A stretch of DNA of 64,000 bases from Rhizobium laguerreae (GCF_002008165.1 NZ_MRDM01000010.1:492541-556540), one strand, 5' to 3'. Positions 26,071-36,349 are shown, numbered from the stretch's first letter. Numbers and translations: made by a program. Notes: generated by a model from the sequence alone, not told the origin.

Positions 26071-26298
26071 ATGAAATACCTTCCAGTCTTCGTCTTAACG
26101 CTTCTGTCGATTTTTTTCGGATGGTTATTCCATGAAAGGTACTGGAAGTTCCGAGATTGCATATCGCAGGCCCTATCCAGTTGCCTCACTCCCGACGGTG
26201 ACAACCTGACGCAAGGCGGTTCTCTGTGGGCTGGTTTGGCAGGCTTGTTCTTGCTGCTCGCCGTGATCTCCGCCTGGCGCGCTTTCCGGAGCCGGTGA
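26071..26298 (+). CDS. Small membrane protein, unknown function
   Basis: A 75-residue protein starting at 26071 behind a clear GAGGAG. It has two membrane segments (YLPVFVLTLLSIFFGWLF near 3-20 and LWAGLAGLFLLLAVISAW near 50-67) separated by a hydrophilic loop with two Cys (FRDCISQALSSCLTPDG). The paired Cys suggest a disulfide if the loop is periplasmic. No family was recognised and there are no operon partners. Confidence 0.65.
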   Translation: MKYLPVFVLTLLSIFFGWLFHERYWKFRDCISQALSSCLTPDGDNLTQGGSLWAGLAGLFLLLAVISAWRAFRSR

Positions 26299-26409
26299 CC
26301 GAAGCGGGAGCGAAGCTGCGCCCCTCCATTTGCCTCATCCAAGGCGCGATCCGCAGGATCTCCTCGAAGGACACGCCGCCACGCTGCGCCTTGAATGCCT
26401 CCGCCTTCC

Positions 26410-26892
26410 TCAGACGATCATCAACGCCCGCACGAAGGCCACCGAGGCAAGCAGCGAGGCGATGGTCCGCACATGGTTCCACCACGTCCAGTCCCTGAGA
26501 TAGGCGGTCCAGAGCTGAACCGCTTCCGTCCCGTTGCCGCCGATCTTTGCCAGCGCATCGTTCATCGGCACGTTGAAGATGATGGTCGAGAGGAAGGAGG
26601 CGAAAATGTAGAGGGCTGCACCCGCCAGCATCAGAAAGGATGCCCCGCCGCGCCAGTCGATCAGGGTGAGCACGGCGATGACGAGGCAGAGGATCGCCGT
26701 CGGCACGAAGAGGCCCATGAAGGGCGAGCGGACGATCGTCACGTTGATCGAGTTCATCGCCGCAATGCCTTGCTCGGCCGGGATCCGCGAGAATGCAGTC
26801 ATGATGAAGGTCGAGAAGGCGAAGAAGATGCCGGCGACGAGGCCGCTGCCGATCGCCGCGGCCACGAGGGAGAGGGTGAGAAAGATCTGCAT
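26410..26892 (-). CDS. DUF1772 (anthrone oxygenase-like) membrane protein
   Basis: A 160-residue four-helix membrane protein of the DUF1772 family: GLVAGIFFAFSTFIMTAFSRIP, then a central NSINVTIVRSPFMGLF, FNVPMNDALA and a C-terminal WTAYLRDWTWWNHVRTIASL. The family includes fungal anthrone oxygenases, but most bacterial members are uncharacterised. The start at 26892 lies 2 nt after the upstream stop, with TGGAGCG as ribosome-binding site, so it is cotranscribed with the NAD(P)-binding gene at 26895. Confidence 0.82.
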   Translation of the reverse strand: MQIFLTLSLVAAAIGSGLVAGIFFAFSTFIMTAFSRIPAEQGIAAMNSINVTIVRSPFMGLFVPTAILCLVIAVLTLIDWRGGASFLMLAGAALYIFASFLSTIIFNVPMNDALAKIGGNGTEAVQLWTAYLRDWTWWNHVRTIASLLASVAFVRALMIV

Positions 26893-26894
26893 GG

Positions 26895-27719
26895 TCAGGC
26901 GCTCCATAGTCCGGTTGCCGCGGTCCGGCGGGCATATTGGCTGAAATCGGTGGCGGGACGGCCGAGAATTTCGGCGACACCGCCCATGGTGCTGGCGTTG
27001 CGCCCATCGAGTACCTGTCCGAAAAGCTCCTCCAGAAGATCGATCAGGCCCTGCGGCAGGCCGGCATCCGCAAGCCCGCCGGTGAAATCCGCCATCGACA
27101 CCTGCTCGTACTCGATTGGCCGCCCGGTGGCCTGAGCGATCTCGGCGACCGCCTGGTGGAATGTCAGCGCCCGCGGGCCGGTCAGTTCGTAAGTCTTGTT
27201 GCGGTGCCCGGGATCGGTCAAAGCGGCGACCGCCGCATCGGCAATGTCGTCGGCATCGATGAAAGGTTCCCCGATCTCGCCCGCCGGCAATTGCAGGCGG
27301 CCAGCGAGAATCTGCTCCAGGAAGGCGCCCTCGCTGAAATTCTGGCAGAACCAGGAGGCGCGCAGGATCGTGGTGTTTATGCCGGAAGCCTTCAGTGCCG
27401 CTTCGCTTCGTTGCGCGCCCTCTTCGCCGCGGCCGGACAGCAGCACGATATGCTCAAGGCCGCATTCCACGGCGACCTTGGCGAGCGCTTCGATCGATTC
27501 CGCCGCCCAGGCGACGGCAAGGTCCGGCTGGAAGGCGACATAGGCGCTGGATGCGCCGTCAAGCGCGCCGCGCCAGGTCGACCTGTCCTCCCAGTCGAAG
27601 GGCCGTGCGCTGGAGCGTGATGCCGCACGGACGGTGAGGCCGCGCTCTTCAAGGCGTTTGATGATGCGGCCGCCGGTCTTTCCCGATCCACCGACGAGGA
27701 CGATTTCGGAAGTCTGCAT
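26895..27719 (-). CDS. NmrA-like NAD(P)-binding protein
   Basis: A 274-residue atypical SDR of the NmrA/NAD(P)H-binding group: cofactor loop VLVGGSGKTGGRI near residues 7-19, AASRSS near 34, HIVLLSGRGEEG, then ASWFCQNFSEGAFLEQI and PFIDADDIADAAVAALTD. It lacks the YxxxK catalytic pair, so it may be a redox sensor or a reductase of quinones (QOR2-like). The first gene of a two-gene operon with DUF1772, it is divergent from the TetR gene at 27821. The start at 27719 is chosen over an AT-rich upstream extension. Confidence 0.85.
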   Translation of the reverse strand: MQTSEIVLVGGSGKTGGRIIKRLEERGLTVRAASRSSARPFDWEDRSTWRGALDGASSAYVAFQPDLAVAWAAESIEALAKVAVECGLEHIVLLSGRGEEGAQRSEAALKASGINTTILRASWFCQNFSEGAFLEQILAGRLQLPAGEIGEPFIDADDIADAAVAALTDPGHRNKTYELTGPRALTFHQAVAEIAQATGRPIEYEQVSMADFTGGLADAGLPQGLIDLLEELFGQVLDGRNASTMGGVAEILGRPATDFSQYARRTAATGLWSA

Positions 27720-27758
27720 GTCAAAACTCCTTCCAAACTTTGAAAACAAGAGAAACTC

Positions 27759-27777
27759 TCTCATTTGCAAAATGAGA
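27759..27777. promoter_or_regulatory. Palindromic operator of the TetR/NmrA pair
   Basis: TCTCATTT at 27759-27766, spacer GCA, then AAATGAGA at 27770-27777. A related imperfect half (TGTCTCTTATTTT) follows at about 27780-27792. The site lies between the divergent genes in an AT-rich patch and is a good candidate for the TetR protein. Confidence 0.6.
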
Positions 27778-27820
27778 TAATGTCTCTTATTTTGTTTGTC
27801 AACGTGGAAAAGGAGAAAGC

Positions 27821-28477
27821 ATGTCGGAACAGCCGGTCGCGACGCGCAGGCGTCAGCAGGAGTCTACCGGCCAGCTGCGCCGCATCCCCAGCCAGCAGCG
27901 CGGCCGCGAGCGCTTCGAAAAGATCCTCGCCGTTGCCTCGCAGTTGATCGAGAGCCATGGCAGCGACGGCCTGAAGATGAGCGAGATTGTCGAGAAAGCC
28001 GGTCTCTCCTTCGGCGCCCTCTACCAATATTTCCCGGACAAGACCTCAATCATCCGCACATTGGCTGAGCGCTTCAACGAAGTGGGCAGGCGGTGCGTCG
28101 AAGAGGAACTGGCGAAGGTGACCGACGCTGCGGCCCTGCAGGGCGCACTCGCCAATATCGTCGACGAATATTACGCCTTCTTCCGCCGCGAGCCCGTCAT
28201 GCGCGACATCTGGCATGCGACGCATACCGACAAGCTGCTGCAACAGGTCGATGCCGAGGACATGGAATTCCATGCCCGGGCATTTCTCGCGGTCCTTATC
28301 CGCCTATGGCCGGATCGCGACCGGAAGGAACTGCTCGCGATCGCGCGGCTGACGATGCAGTTGCTGGCCGCCGCCGTGCGTTATGCCGTTTCGCTGGGTG
28401 CGGAGGAGGGCGCCCAGGCGATCGCCCTGTTCAAGAAGATGCAGATCGTTGATATCGGCCGCCTGCTGCAGCAATAG
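27821..28477 (+). CDS. TetR family transcriptional regulator
   Basis: A 218-residue TetR protein with a long basic N-terminal extension (residues 1-28). The helix-turn-helix is near residues 48-80 ([29 protein letters not shown]). The C-terminal domain resembles those of the AcrR C-terminal group ([21 protein letters not shown]). It is divergent from the NmrA-like/DUF1772 operon, with the palindrome at 27759 between them. Confidence 0.88.
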   Translation: MSEQPVATRRRQQESTGQLRRIPSQQRGRERFEKILAVASQLIESHGSDGLKMSEIVEKAGLSFGALYQYFPDKTSIIRTLAERFNEVGRRCVEEELAKVTDAAALQGALANIVDEYYAFFRREPVMRDIWHATHTDKLLQQVDAEDMEFHARAFLAVLIRLWPDRDRKELLAIARLTMQLLAAAVRYAVSLGAEEGAQAIALFKKMQIVDIGRLLQQ

Positions 28478-28505
28478 CCCGCCTTTCGTCTGGAAACGGC
28501 GGGCT
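28476..28505 (+). terminator. Hairpin after the TetR gene
   Basis: AGCCCGCC at 28476-28483 pairs with GGCGGGCT at 28498-28505. It includes part of the stop codon of the TetR gene and is followed by a weak T-rich run. It separates that gene from pyrE. Confidence 0.55.
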
Positions 28506-28548
28506 CTTGCTGCTATTCCCGCAGGGATCCAAGCCGAAGGAGAGCCGC

Positions 28549-29238
28549 ATGATCCAGACCACATTTCCCGACCGCGACGTGATGGCCGAATTGCTGGCCA
28601 AGATGCTCTGGGAGATCAAGGCGGTCCATTTCAATGCCGCTCAGCCCTATAAACTCTCCTCCGGCATGGCGAGCCCGGTTTATATCGATTGCCGCAAGCT
28701 GCTCTCCTTCCCGCGCATCCGCTCAACGGTGATGGATTTCGCCGCCAGCACCCTGCTGCGCGATGCCGGCTTCGAGCAGTTCGATTGCATCGCCGGCGGC
28801 GAGACTGCCGGCATTCCCTTCGCCGCCCTGCTGGCCGACCGCCTCGGCCTGCCGATGGTCTATGTCCGCAAGCAGCCGAAGGGTCACGGACGCAATGCCC
28901 AGATCGAAGGCAACATGCCGGAAGGGTCGAGGGTGCTGGTAATCGAAGACCTGACGACAGCAGGCGGCAGCATGTTTAAGTTCATCGATGCCATCCGTGC
29001 CGCCGGCGGCATCGTCGATCACGGCATCGCGCTTTTCTTCTACGGCATATTTGGCGAGGAGCGCTTTGCCGATGGCAAGGTCAGGCTGCATCACATCGCC
29101 ACCTGGCGTAATGTTCTGGCCGTCGCCAGGGAGCAGAAGCTCTTCGACGACACGACGCTGTCGGAAGTCGAGGCCTTCCTCGATGCGCCGCTGGCCTGGT
29201 CGGGAAGAAATGGTGGGGTTAGTGAGCTTTCGCTCTAG
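28549..29238 (+). CDS. pyrE: Orotate phosphoribosyltransferase
   Basis: A 229-residue PyrE. The PRPP-binding motif [13 protein letters not shown] is near residues 127-139, the [37 protein letters not shown] block carries the catalytic Lys/His loop, and the N-terminal [14 protein letters not shown] binds orotate. It converts orotate and PRPP to OMP. The start at 28549 has AAGGAGAG. A fructokinase gene follows on the same strand after 62 nt. Confidence 0.95.
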   Translation: MIQTTFPDRDVMAELLAKMLWEIKAVHFNAAQPYKLSSGMASPVYIDCRKLLSFPRIRSTVMDFAASTLLRDAGFEQFDCIAGGETAGIPFAALLADRLGLPMVYVRKQPKGHGRNAQIEGNMPEGSRVLVIEDLTTAGGSMFKFIDAIRAAGGIVDHGIALFFYGIFGEERFADGKVRLHHIATWRNVLAVAREQKLFDDTTLSEVEAFLDAPLAWSGRNGGVSELSL

Positions 29239-29300
29239 CCGGTTGACAAAAGCTCGCTTAATCAGTTGATGAACGTGCAAGTCCTGTTGGGAGGAATACG

Positions 29301-30227
29301 ATGATTTTGTGCTGCGGCGAAGCCTTGATCGACATGCTGCCGAGGGAGACGACCTTCGGCGAAAAGGGCTTTGCGCCCTATGCCGGCGGCGCGATCTTCA
29401 ACACCGCGATCGCGCTCGGCCGGCTCGGCATCCCCACCGCCTTTTTCACCGGCATTGCCGATGACATGATGGGCGAAATCCTGTTGGAGACGCTGAAGGC
29501 GAGCAATGTCGATTACAGCCCATGCGCCATCACCCCACGTCCCTCGACCATCGCCTTCGTTAAGCTGGTGAACGGCCAGGCGACCTATGCCTTCTACGAC
29601 GAAGGCACCGCCGGCCGGATGATCACCACGGCCGACCTGCCGGATCTCGGCGATGATTGCGAAGCGCTGCATTTCGGCGCGATCAGCCTGATCCCCAGCC
29701 CCTGCGGCGAGACCTACGAAGCCCTGCTCGACCGCGAAGCAGCTCACCGCGTCATCTCGCTCGATCCGAATATCCGTCCCGGTTTCATCAAGGACAAGCC
29801 GTCGCATATGGCCCGCATCAAGCGCATGGCTGCGAAAGCCGACATCGTAAAATTCTCCGACGAGGATCTCGAATGGTTCGGCCTGCAGGGCGACCATGAT
29901 GCGCTCGCCGCCCATTGGCTGAACCACGGCGCCAAGCTCGTCGTCATCACCAAGGGCGCAGAAGGCGCTTCCGGTTATACCGAGGAGCGCAAGGTGACGG
30001 TACTGAGCGAACGCGTCACCGTCGTCGACACGGTCGGCGCCGGCGACACTTTCGATGCCGGCATCCTGGCGTCGCTGAAGATGGACAATCTGCTGACCAA
30101 GCGACAAGTCGCCTCACTGGATGAGCAGGCGCTGCGCAACGCCCTGACCCTCGGCGCCAAAGCCGCCGCCGTCACCGTCTCCCGCGCCGGCGCCAACCCA
30201 CCCTGGGCGCGCGAGATTGGGCTTTAA
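29301..30227 (+). CDS. frk: PfkB-family fructokinase
   Basis: A 308-residue PfkB-type sugar kinase. The N-terminal signature GGAIFNTAIALGRLGIPTAFFTGIADDMMG is near residues 28-57, and the C-terminal signature DTVGAGDTFDAGIL near 243-256 carries the catalytic Asp. It phosphorylates fructose at C6, the step expected after import through FrcBCA; Pgi at 32575 then gives glucose-6-phosphate. Substrate choice among PfkB members cannot be proved from motifs, but the neighbourhood (frc operon, pgi) supports fructose. A good GGGAGG precedes the start. Confidence 0.88.
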   Translation: MILCCGEALIDMLPRETTFGEKGFAPYAGGAIFNTAIALGRLGIPTAFFTGIADDMMGEILLETLKASNVDYSPCAITPRPSTIAFVKLVNGQATYAFYDEGTAGRMITTADLPDLGDDCEALHFGAISLIPSPCGETYEALLDREAAHRVISLDPNIRPGFIKDKPSHMARIKRMAAKADIVKFSDEDLEWFGLQGDHDALAAHWLNHGAKLVVITKGAEGASGYTEERKVTVLSERVTVVDTVGAGDTFDAGILASLKMDNLLTKRQVASLDEQALRNALTLGAKAAAVTVSRAGANPPWAREIGL

Positions 30228-30251
30228 GGCTTAAGCCGCAACCTCTCGATT

Positions 30252-30610
30252 TCCCCTTCTCCCCAGCGGGGGTCCGAAGGACGGGTTGAGACCGATGGCT
30301 CAACCCCTGCAAAGGTGCCCGTAGGGCGGATGAGGGGGCCGGCGAAGCCGGTCTTAACAACGCTCCTGCGGGGTTCGGCCGCGCTGGAAACGTCCGACCG
30401 TGTTCAGGGCGTTGGGACATGGCATTTCGGGATGGGTTTTGGATGAGGGATTGTGCCGTGCGGCCCCCTCATCCGCCTGCCGGCACCTTCTCCCCGAGGG
30501 GAGAAGAGATACGCGGCAACGTCTCGATTCCCTCTTCTCTCCTCGGGAATCCGAAAGACGGGTCGGCCCGAGGGGTCAGATGCGCGAGGCCGGGTCGATG
30601 CCGATCGATC
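30252..30610. repeat. RIME-like mosaic palindromes, double copy C
   Basis: Two related elements flank a spacer. The left one starts CCCCTTCTCCCCAGCGGGGG with an internal GGGTTGAGAC/GGCTCAACCC hairpin and ends GCGGATGAGGGGGCCGGC. The right one is CCCCCTCATCCGCCTGCCGG with CTCCCCGAGGGGAG. The same pair occurs at 46339-46660. Open frames inside are not considered genes. Confidence 0.75.
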
Positions 30611-30616
30611 AGGAGA

Positions 30617-32023
30617 CTATCCGGGGTCACGCTCCGGTCGAAGCTCGGGAGTAAGTACCAAGTCCCCCAAGAAGTTTTCGCACCAAAGTGAGACGTCGTG
30701 AGACAGCAGATGCTCCATCATCATGCTCCACCGGTCGCGGCGCTCCCCCAGCGACATGGCAAGGCCCTTGGCGATGGCATTGGCAGTGCCTTCGACATCG
30801 TAAGGATTGACCAGCAGCGCACCCTTCAACTCGCGAGCCGCGCCGGCGAAGCGCGATAGCACCAATACGCCCGGGCGATCGGGATCCTGGGCGGCGACAT
30901 ATTCCTTGGCGACGAGATTCATGCCGTCGCGCAATGGCGTGACCAGCCCGATCGTCGCCAGCCGGTAGAGGCCGGCAAGCACGTTGCGGCTGATCGATCG
31001 GTTGACATAGCGGATCGGCACCCAGTCGACCGTTCCGATGGCGCCGTTGACGCGGCCTGCCTGTTCGGCGACCATCTTCTGCATATGCTCGTATTCGGGA
31101 ACTTCCGATCGCGATTTCGGCGTGACCTGCAGATAGGTGACCTTGTTCTGGTAGGCAGGATTGCTGGTGAGGAAGGTTTCGAACGCTTCCAGCCGTTGAA
31201 TGATGCCCTTCGAATAATCGAGGCGGTCGACCCCGATGATCATGTCCCGGCCTTCAACGCTGCGCCGGGTCTTCTGTACCATGATATTGTTTGCGGCTCT
31301 CTCGGCGAACTCGGCGAAACCAGCAGTTTCGATCCCGATCGGATAGGCGCCGGCCTTGAATATCCGCCCATGGGAATCGAACAATCCATTTCCGAGGTCG
31401 TCGCCAATTCCCTCCCTTCTGAGATAGCCGGCAAAGTTCTGGAGGTCGTAATCGGTCTGGAAGCCGACGAGATCGTAATGCGAGAGCCCGCGCATGATTT
31501 CCTCGTGGACGGGCATCGTGACCAGAATGTCGGCCGGCGGCCAGGGAATGTGCAGGAAGAAGCCGATCCGGTTCTTCAGCCCCATTTGGCGGAGTTCGGC
31601 CGCCAGCGGAATGAGGTGGTAATCATGAACCCAGATGATGTCGTCCGGCTCGATCATCGGCGCCAACCTGTGTGCGAAGAAGCGGTTGACGCGGAAATAG
31701 CCGGCCATTTCCTTACGGCCATATTCGGCGAGGTCCAGGCGATAATGGCAGATGGGCCAGAGAACGCGGTTTGCGAAGCCGCGATAATACTCCTCGACGT
31801 CGGTGTCGGTGAGATCGGTCAGCGCATAGGTGATGTTGCCCTTCTGCAGTTGCGACAACGGGCCAGGTTCCCTGTCCCCGCTCGATTCTCCCGACCATCC
31901 CATCCAGATGCCGCCACGTTCCTGCAGGGCTGCCTGCAGCGCGACGGCCAGGCCGCCGGCAGCGGCGCTCCCATCTTTGGCTGGCATGGGAACACGATTG
32001 GAAACGACAACAAGACGGCTCAT
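30617..32023 (-). CDS. otsA: Alpha,alpha-trehalose-6-phosphate synthase
   Basis: A 468-residue GT20 glycosyltransferase. Landmarks are LVVVSNRVP at the N-terminus, [18 protein letters not shown] near residue 130, the HIPWP pair, [10 protein letters not shown] near 250 and the donor-binding [12 protein letters not shown] near 355. It joins UDP-glucose and glucose-6-phosphate to trehalose-6-phosphate, used in osmotic and desiccation tolerance. The start at 32023 has AAGGAAG; the longer upstream frame lacks support. No otsB phosphatase is adjacent. Confidence 0.95.
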   Translation of the reverse strand: MSRLVVVSNRVPMPAKDGSAAAGGLAVALQAALQERGGIWMGWSGESSGDREPGPLSQLQKGNITYALTDLTDTDVEEYYRGFANRVLWPICHYRLDLAEYGRKEMAGYFRVNRFFAHRLAPMIEPDDIIWVHDYHLIPLAAELRQMGLKNRIGFFLHIPWPPADILVTMPVHEEIMRGLSHYDLVGFQTDYDLQNFAGYLRREGIGDDLGNGLFDSHGRIFKAGAYPIGIETAGFAEFAERAANNIMVQKTRRSVEGRDMIIGVDRLDYSKGIIQRLEAFETFLTSNPAYQNKVTYLQVTPKSRSEVPEYEHMQKMVAEQAGRVNGAIGTVDWVPIRYVNRSISRNVLAGLYRLATIGLVTPLRDGMNLVAKEYVAAQDPDRPGVLVLSRFAGAARELKGALLVNPYDVEGTANAIAKGLAMSLGERRDRWSMMMEHLLSHDVSLWCENFLGDLVLTPELRPERDPG

Positions 32024-32416
32024 GAGCTTCCTTTGGTGAAGATGGGCCATGAAAACGCTGTGTGACGAGCGTTTTGAGGCATCTCCCGAACTTGGGCAGG
32101 GACCCCATGCGGTGAAGGCGCCGACATCGACAGAGCCGACCCGGACGCGAGCGGCCCGGTGCAGATGCCAACAAGAACAACGATCGGAGCATTTTCCGCA
32201 CAGATTTTGCTTGAATCTAGGGCGATTGCGGCGGATTGAAAGAATTATTTCTAAAATTTTCCATTAGAAGAACGTTCAATCCGGTTTCGCACCATAGGCC
32301 CCATCAACAGGGATGCACCAGGCCGACCGCTATCAGTTCGCCATTGCGGCGGCAATGTCGATGTTGTCGCCAATCCGCCCTGGCGCGTGAGATTGGTTTG
32401 TAAGGTTGGAGCCAGC
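32024..32416. other. otsA: Upstream region of otsA
   Basis: No gene is recognised. An AT-rich segment near 32240-32280 may hold the otsA promoter, but no clear -35/-10 pair was seen. Confidence 0.4.
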
Positions 32417-32565
32417 GTCAGCCCCTCATCCGCCTGCCGGCACCTTCTCCCCGTCCTGACGGGGAGGAGGGAATATGCCGTGACCTCTCCGTTCCTCACT
32501 CGCCTTTCGCAGGGCACGTCCCCTCTCCCCGTCAGAAGGGGGAGAGGGCTAGGGTGAGGGGCAAT
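32417..32565. repeat. RIME-like mosaic palindrome, copy D
   Basis: It runs from CCCCTCATCCGCCTGCCGGC to GGGTGAGGGGC with inner hairpins CTCCCCGTCCTGACGGGGAG and CTCTCCCCGTC/GGGGGAGAG. It directly follows the 3' end of pgi (stop at 32575 on the minus strand). Confidence 0.85.
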
Positions 32566-32574
32566 CTCGATCGC

Positions 32575-34200
32575 TTACTTCGCAAGCTTCGCCAACGCCG
32601 CAACCAGGCCCTGCGTCGAGGAGTCGTGCGATGCCGCACTTTCCTTGCCTTCGACGACCGGCAGCAGGCCCGTCGCCAGTTCCTTGCCGAGCTCGACTCC
32701 CCACTGGTCGAAGGAGTTGATACGGAAGAGCACGCCTTCGACGAAGACGCGATGTTCGTAAAGCGCGATCAGGCGGCCGAGCGCATAAGGCGTCAGCTTG
32801 TCGTAGACGAAGGTGATCGATGGGCGGTTGCCGGTAAAGACGCGGTGCGGCGCGATGAAATCGGCCTTTTTGTCGTCCATACCCTTGTCAGTCAGCTGCT
32901 TCTTGGCTTCTGCGAAGGTGCGCCCCTTCATCAGCGCTTCCGACTGGGCGAGAACGTTCGAGATCAGCAACTGGTGCTGGTGCCGCAGTTCCGGCTCGAA
33001 GGCGTTGGCGGCGATCATGAACTCGGCCGGGATGATGCTCGTGCCCTGATGGATGAGCTGGTAGAAGGCGTGCTGGCCGTTGGTGCCGGGTTCGCCCCAG
33101 ACGACCGGGCCGGAATTGCCTTCGACCGGCGTGCCGTCGATGGTGACGCCCTTGCCGTTCGATTCCATGTCGAGCTGCTGCAGATAGGCCGGGAAGCGCG
33201 ACAGGCGCTGGTCGTAGGGCAGGATGGCGCGGGTGGGGTAGCCGAGCACGTTGCGATGGTAGAAGCCGATCAGACCGAGCAGCATCGGCAGGTTCTCGGT
33301 AATCGGCGCCTTACGGAAATGATTGTCGACGGCATGGGCGCCGTCGAGGAATCTGCCGAAATTCTCAGGCCCGACGGCGATCATCAGCGGCAGGCCGATC
33401 GCCGACCAGATCGAGTAACGGCCGCCGACCCAGTCCCAGAAGCCGAAGACGCGGGCGCTGTCGATGCCGAAGGCGGCGACCTTGTCGAGCGCCGTCGAGA
33501 CGGCGGCGAAGTGGTGCTGCACGGCGGCTTCGCCGAGCGCCCTGGCGATGAAGTTGCGCGCCGTCTGCGCATTGGTCATCGTCTCGACGGTGGTGAAGGT
33601 CTTCGAGGCAACGATGAACAGCGTCGTTTCCGGCTGTACCAGCTTCAGGATGTCGGCGATATGGGCGCCGTCGATGTTGGAGACGAAATGCGCGCGCGGA
33701 CCGTCATGGAAGGGGGCAAGCGCCAGCGTTGCCATGACAGGGCCAAGGTCCGAGCCGCCGATGCCGATATTGATGACATCAGTGATCGCCTTGCCGGTCA
33801 CACCCTTCAGCGTGCCGGAGCGGACGTCGTCGGCAAACTTGCCCATGGCGGCAAGCACTGCATTGACGTCGGGCATGACGTCCTTGCCGTCGACCAGAAC
33901 CGGCGTGTTGGAACGGTTGCGCAATGCGGTGTGCAGAACGGCGCGATCCTCGGTGAAGTTGATCGCCTTGCCGGAGAACATTTCCTCGCGCTTCTTTTCG
34001 ACACCGCCTTCTTCGGCGAGCTTTACCAGGAGCTTGAGGATGTCGTCATTCACCGCGGTCTTGGAAAAATCCATCAGCAGGTCGTCAAGCGCGACGGAAA
34101 AGCGCGAAAAGCGCTGCGAATCGGCGGCGAAGGCGGCACGGATATCAATTGCCTTGGTGGCATCAGCGGTGCTTTTCAGCTGTTCGACGATCGCGTTCAT
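32575..34200 (-). CDS. pgi: Glucose-6-phosphate isomerase
   Basis: A 541-residue phosphoglucose isomerase, usual length for the bacterial long form. Motifs are [14 protein letters not shown] near residue 145, IVASKTFTT, the active-site region DNHFRKAP, the Glu in [20 protein letters not shown] near 350-370, and the C-terminal signature [10 protein letters not shown]. It interconverts glucose-6-P and fructose-6-P, linking fructokinase with the Entner-Doudoroff route used by rhizobia. The start at 34200 (MNAIVEQL) follows AAAGGAG. Confidence 0.96.
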   Translation of the reverse strand: MNAIVEQLKSTADATKAIDIRAAFAADSQRFSRFSVALDDLLMDFSKTAVNDDILKLLVKLAEEGGVEKKREEMFSGKAINFTEDRAVLHTALRNRSNTPVLVDGKDVMPDVNAVLAAMGKFADDVRSGTLKGVTGKAITDVINIGIGGSDLGPVMATLALAPFHDGPRAHFVSNIDGAHIADILKLVQPETTLFIVASKTFTTVETMTNAQTARNFIARALGEAAVQHHFAAVSTALDKVAAFGIDSARVFGFWDWVGGRYSIWSAIGLPLMIAVGPENFGRFLDGAHAVDNHFRKAPITENLPMLLGLIGFYHRNVLGYPTRAILPYDQRLSRFPAYLQQLDMESNGKGVTIDGTPVEGNSGPVVWGEPGTNGQHAFYQLIHQGTSIIPAEFMIAANAFEPELRHQHQLLISNVLAQSEALMKGRTFAEAKKQLTDKGMDDKKADFIAPHRVFTGNRPSITFVYDKLTPYALGRLIALYEHRVFVEGVLFRINSFDQWGVELGKELATGLLPVVEGKESAASHDSSTQGLVAALAKLAK

Positions 34201-34283
34201 GGGAGGCTCCTTTGGAGGCGGAAAGGTTGCGGAAACTATTCGCTTTCTCACCCGCAAATCAAGTTCAGCCACCAGCCGAAATA

Positions 34284-34314
34284 GAAAAAAGCCACCCGCG
34301 GCGAGCGGATGGCT
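34284..34314 (-). terminator. Terminator downstream of the acyl-CoA ligase gene
   Basis: On the minus strand AGCCATCCGC (34314-34305) pairs with GCGGGTGGCT (34299-34290), with one mismatch, followed by a T run (34289-34284). It ends the 36087-34387 transcript before pgi. Confidence 0.65.
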
Positions 34315-34321
34315 GTCAATT

Positions 34322-34376
34322 TCATGACAGCGCCGCGCTTCCGAAAGACGCGCAAAGGACGCTGTAACACTTTGAA
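34322..34376. repeat. Partial copy of the 'GACGC...GCTGTAGCACTTTGAATT' rhizobial repeat
   Basis: This segment (ACAGCGCCGCGC ... ACGCGCAAAGGACGCTGTAACACTTTGAATT) matches the left half of the repeat at 43855-43955. The inner GCGC arms form a short hairpin. The copy lacks the right-hand palindrome. Confidence 0.6.
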
Positions 34377-34386
34377 TTCGTCAAAT

Positions 34387-36087
34387 TCAGCCGCGCAGGT
34401 CCTTGCGCAGAATCTTGCCGACCGGCGACTTCGGCAGCTCGGTGCGGAATTCGATGAAGCGCGGGCGTTTGTAGTTGGTGAGGTTGGCGATGCAATGGGC
34501 CTTCACCTCGGCTTCCGTCAGGTTCGGATCCTTCCTGACCACGAAGAGCTTCACCGCCTCGCCCGAATGTCCGTCCGGCACGCCGATGGCCGCGGCTTCG
34601 AGGATGCCGGCATGCATGGCGGCGACTTCCTCTATCTCGTTCGGATAGACATTGAAGCCCGAGACCAGGATCATGTCCTTCTTGCGGTCGACGATCTTGG
34701 TGTAGCCGCGTTCGTCCATGAAACCCATGTCGCCCGTGCGGAAGTAGCCGTCGTCGGTCATCGCCCGCGCCGTCTCTTCCGGCTTCTGCCAATAGCCGGC
34801 CATCACCTGCGGCCCGCGGATGCAGATCTCGCCGACGTCGCCGAGCGGCAGCGAATTGCCTGCCTCGTCGCGGATGTCGAGGTCGGTGGAGGGAAGCGGC
34901 AGACCGATCGTGCCGGTGAACTCAGGCGAATCGAAGCGGTTGGCAGTGGCAACAGGCGATGTCTCGGAAAGGCCGTAGCCTTCCGTCACTGCCGTGCCCG
35001 TCATCTTCAGCCAGCGTTCGGCGACCGGGCGCTGGACGGCCATGCCGCCACCCAGCGACATGATCAGCGAGGAGAAGTCGAGCTTGGCAAAATCGGCATT
35101 GTTCATCAGCGCATTGAACAGCGTGTTGAGGCCGGGGAAGATATGCACCTTCGATTTTTCGAATTCCTTGACGAGACCGGGAATGTCGCGCGGATTGGCG
35201 ATCAGGATATTGTGGGCGCCAAGCGACATGCCCATCAGCGAATTCACCGTCAGCGCGAAGATGTGGTAGAGCGGCAGGGCGCAGAAAAAATTTAGCACCT
35301 CCGGCTCTTTCTTGCGCTCGAAGGCCGATCGAAGCCAGAGCGACAGCTGCGCCTTGTTGGCAAGCAGGTTCTGATGCGTCAGCACCGCGCCCTTGGCAAC
35401 GCCCGTCGTGCCGCCGGTATATTGCAGGAAGGCGATATCGCTGCCCGTCAGCGTGACGGGCTGGAGCTTTTTTCCCGCACCTTCACGCAGCACCTGGCCG
35501 AAGCCTTTGTGCTGAGGGATCGACCAGGAGGGAACGAGCTTTTTCACCTTGCGCACGACGAAATTGACGATCAGCCCCTTCGGCCCCAGCATTTCCCCGA
35601 GCGAGGTGACGACGACGTGGCGCAGATCGGTCTTGTTGAGGACCTGCTCCACCGTGCGGGCAAAATTCTCCAGCACGAAAATCGCCTTGGCGCCGGAATC
35701 CCGCAACTGGTGTTCGAGCTCGCGCGGCGTATAGAGCGGGTTGACGTTCACCACCACGAGGCCGGCGCGCAAGATGGCATAGGTCGCGATCGGGTTCTGC
35801 AGCACGTTCGGCATCATCACGGCGACGCGGTCGCCCTTTTGAAGGCCGATGCTTTGCAGCCAGGCGGCGAGTTTGCGCGTCTGGCTCTCCAGCTCGCGAT
35901 AGCGCATCGCCTTGCCCATGCTGGAAAAGGCGGTCCGGTCGGCGTAACGGGCGCAGGATTTTTCGAGCAGTTCTGTAAGCGAGGCATATTCCAGCGGCGG
36001 AATCTCTGCCGGAACGATATCGGGATAGGCGGCAAGCCAGGGCTTGCCGGGCTTGGCTCCGTTCGGATGGACGGAAATGCTGTTCAT
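34387..36087 (-). CDS. fadD: Long-chain fatty acid CoA ligase
   Basis: A 566-residue AMP-forming acyl-CoA synthetase. The P-loop-like motif QYTGGTTGVAKGAVLTH is near residue 212, the adenylate motif GYGLSETSPV near 365, the hinge YFRTGDMGFMDERGYTKIVDRKKDMILVSG near 435-465, and the C-terminal catalytic Lys lies in SPVGKILRKDL. It activates long-chain fatty acids for beta-oxidation or lipid reuse. The start at 36087 has GGGAGAGAGG upstream. No other fatty-acid gene is adjacent, so exact chain-length preference is unknown. Confidence 0.9.
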   Translation of the reverse strand: MNSISVHPNGAKPGKPWLAAYPDIVPAEIPPLEYASLTELLEKSCARYADRTAFSSMGKAMRYRELESQTRKLAAWLQSIGLQKGDRVAVMMPNVLQNPIATYAILRAGLVVVNVNPLYTPRELEHQLRDSGAKAIFVLENFARTVEQVLNKTDLRHVVVTSLGEMLGPKGLIVNFVVRKVKKLVPSWSIPQHKGFGQVLREGAGKKLQPVTLTGSDIAFLQYTGGTTGVAKGAVLTHQNLLANKAQLSLWLRSAFERKKEPEVLNFFCALPLYHIFALTVNSLMGMSLGAHNILIANPRDIPGLVKEFEKSKVHIFPGLNTLFNALMNNADFAKLDFSSLIMSLGGGMAVQRPVAERWLKMTGTAVTEGYGLSETSPVATANRFDSPEFTGTIGLPLPSTDLDIRDEAGNSLPLGDVGEICIRGPQVMAGYWQKPEETARAMTDDGYFRTGDMGFMDERGYTKIVDRKKDMILVSGFNVYPNEIEEVAAMHAGILEAAAIGVPDGHSGEAVKLFVVRKDPNLTEAEVKAHCIANLTNYKRPRFIEFRTELPKSPVGKILRKDLRG

Positions 36088-36349
36088 CGTATCCTCTCTC
36101 CCTTGCGGCCGCCGCGCCGGCCGCGCCGGTGATCGGCTGGCCCACAATTGACTGGAAGAGTCCTCCATCTTCCAGTCCAGCAGCTTATGCCATTGCCTGA
36201 ACGGTTCAAGCCGAATGAAGCTATACTAACCTTGACGTAAACGTCAACATTCGCCCGTTGCGAGGTCGTGGAAGGATGGGAACTTTGAGTCCGCCATGAC
36301 GTTGATCTTGCATACCCATCATGAGGAAACACCAAAAGAAGGTGCACAA

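Noticed and set aside
30252..30610. Repeated palindromes considered as a CRISPR array
   Set aside because: Units are not regularly spaced, spacers are not unique short segments, and no cas gene is present; the pattern is that of mosaic elements.
30400..30701. Three overlapping short plus-strand frames before otsA
   Set aside because: They lie in the double repeat and have Pro/Arg-rich translations without start signals.
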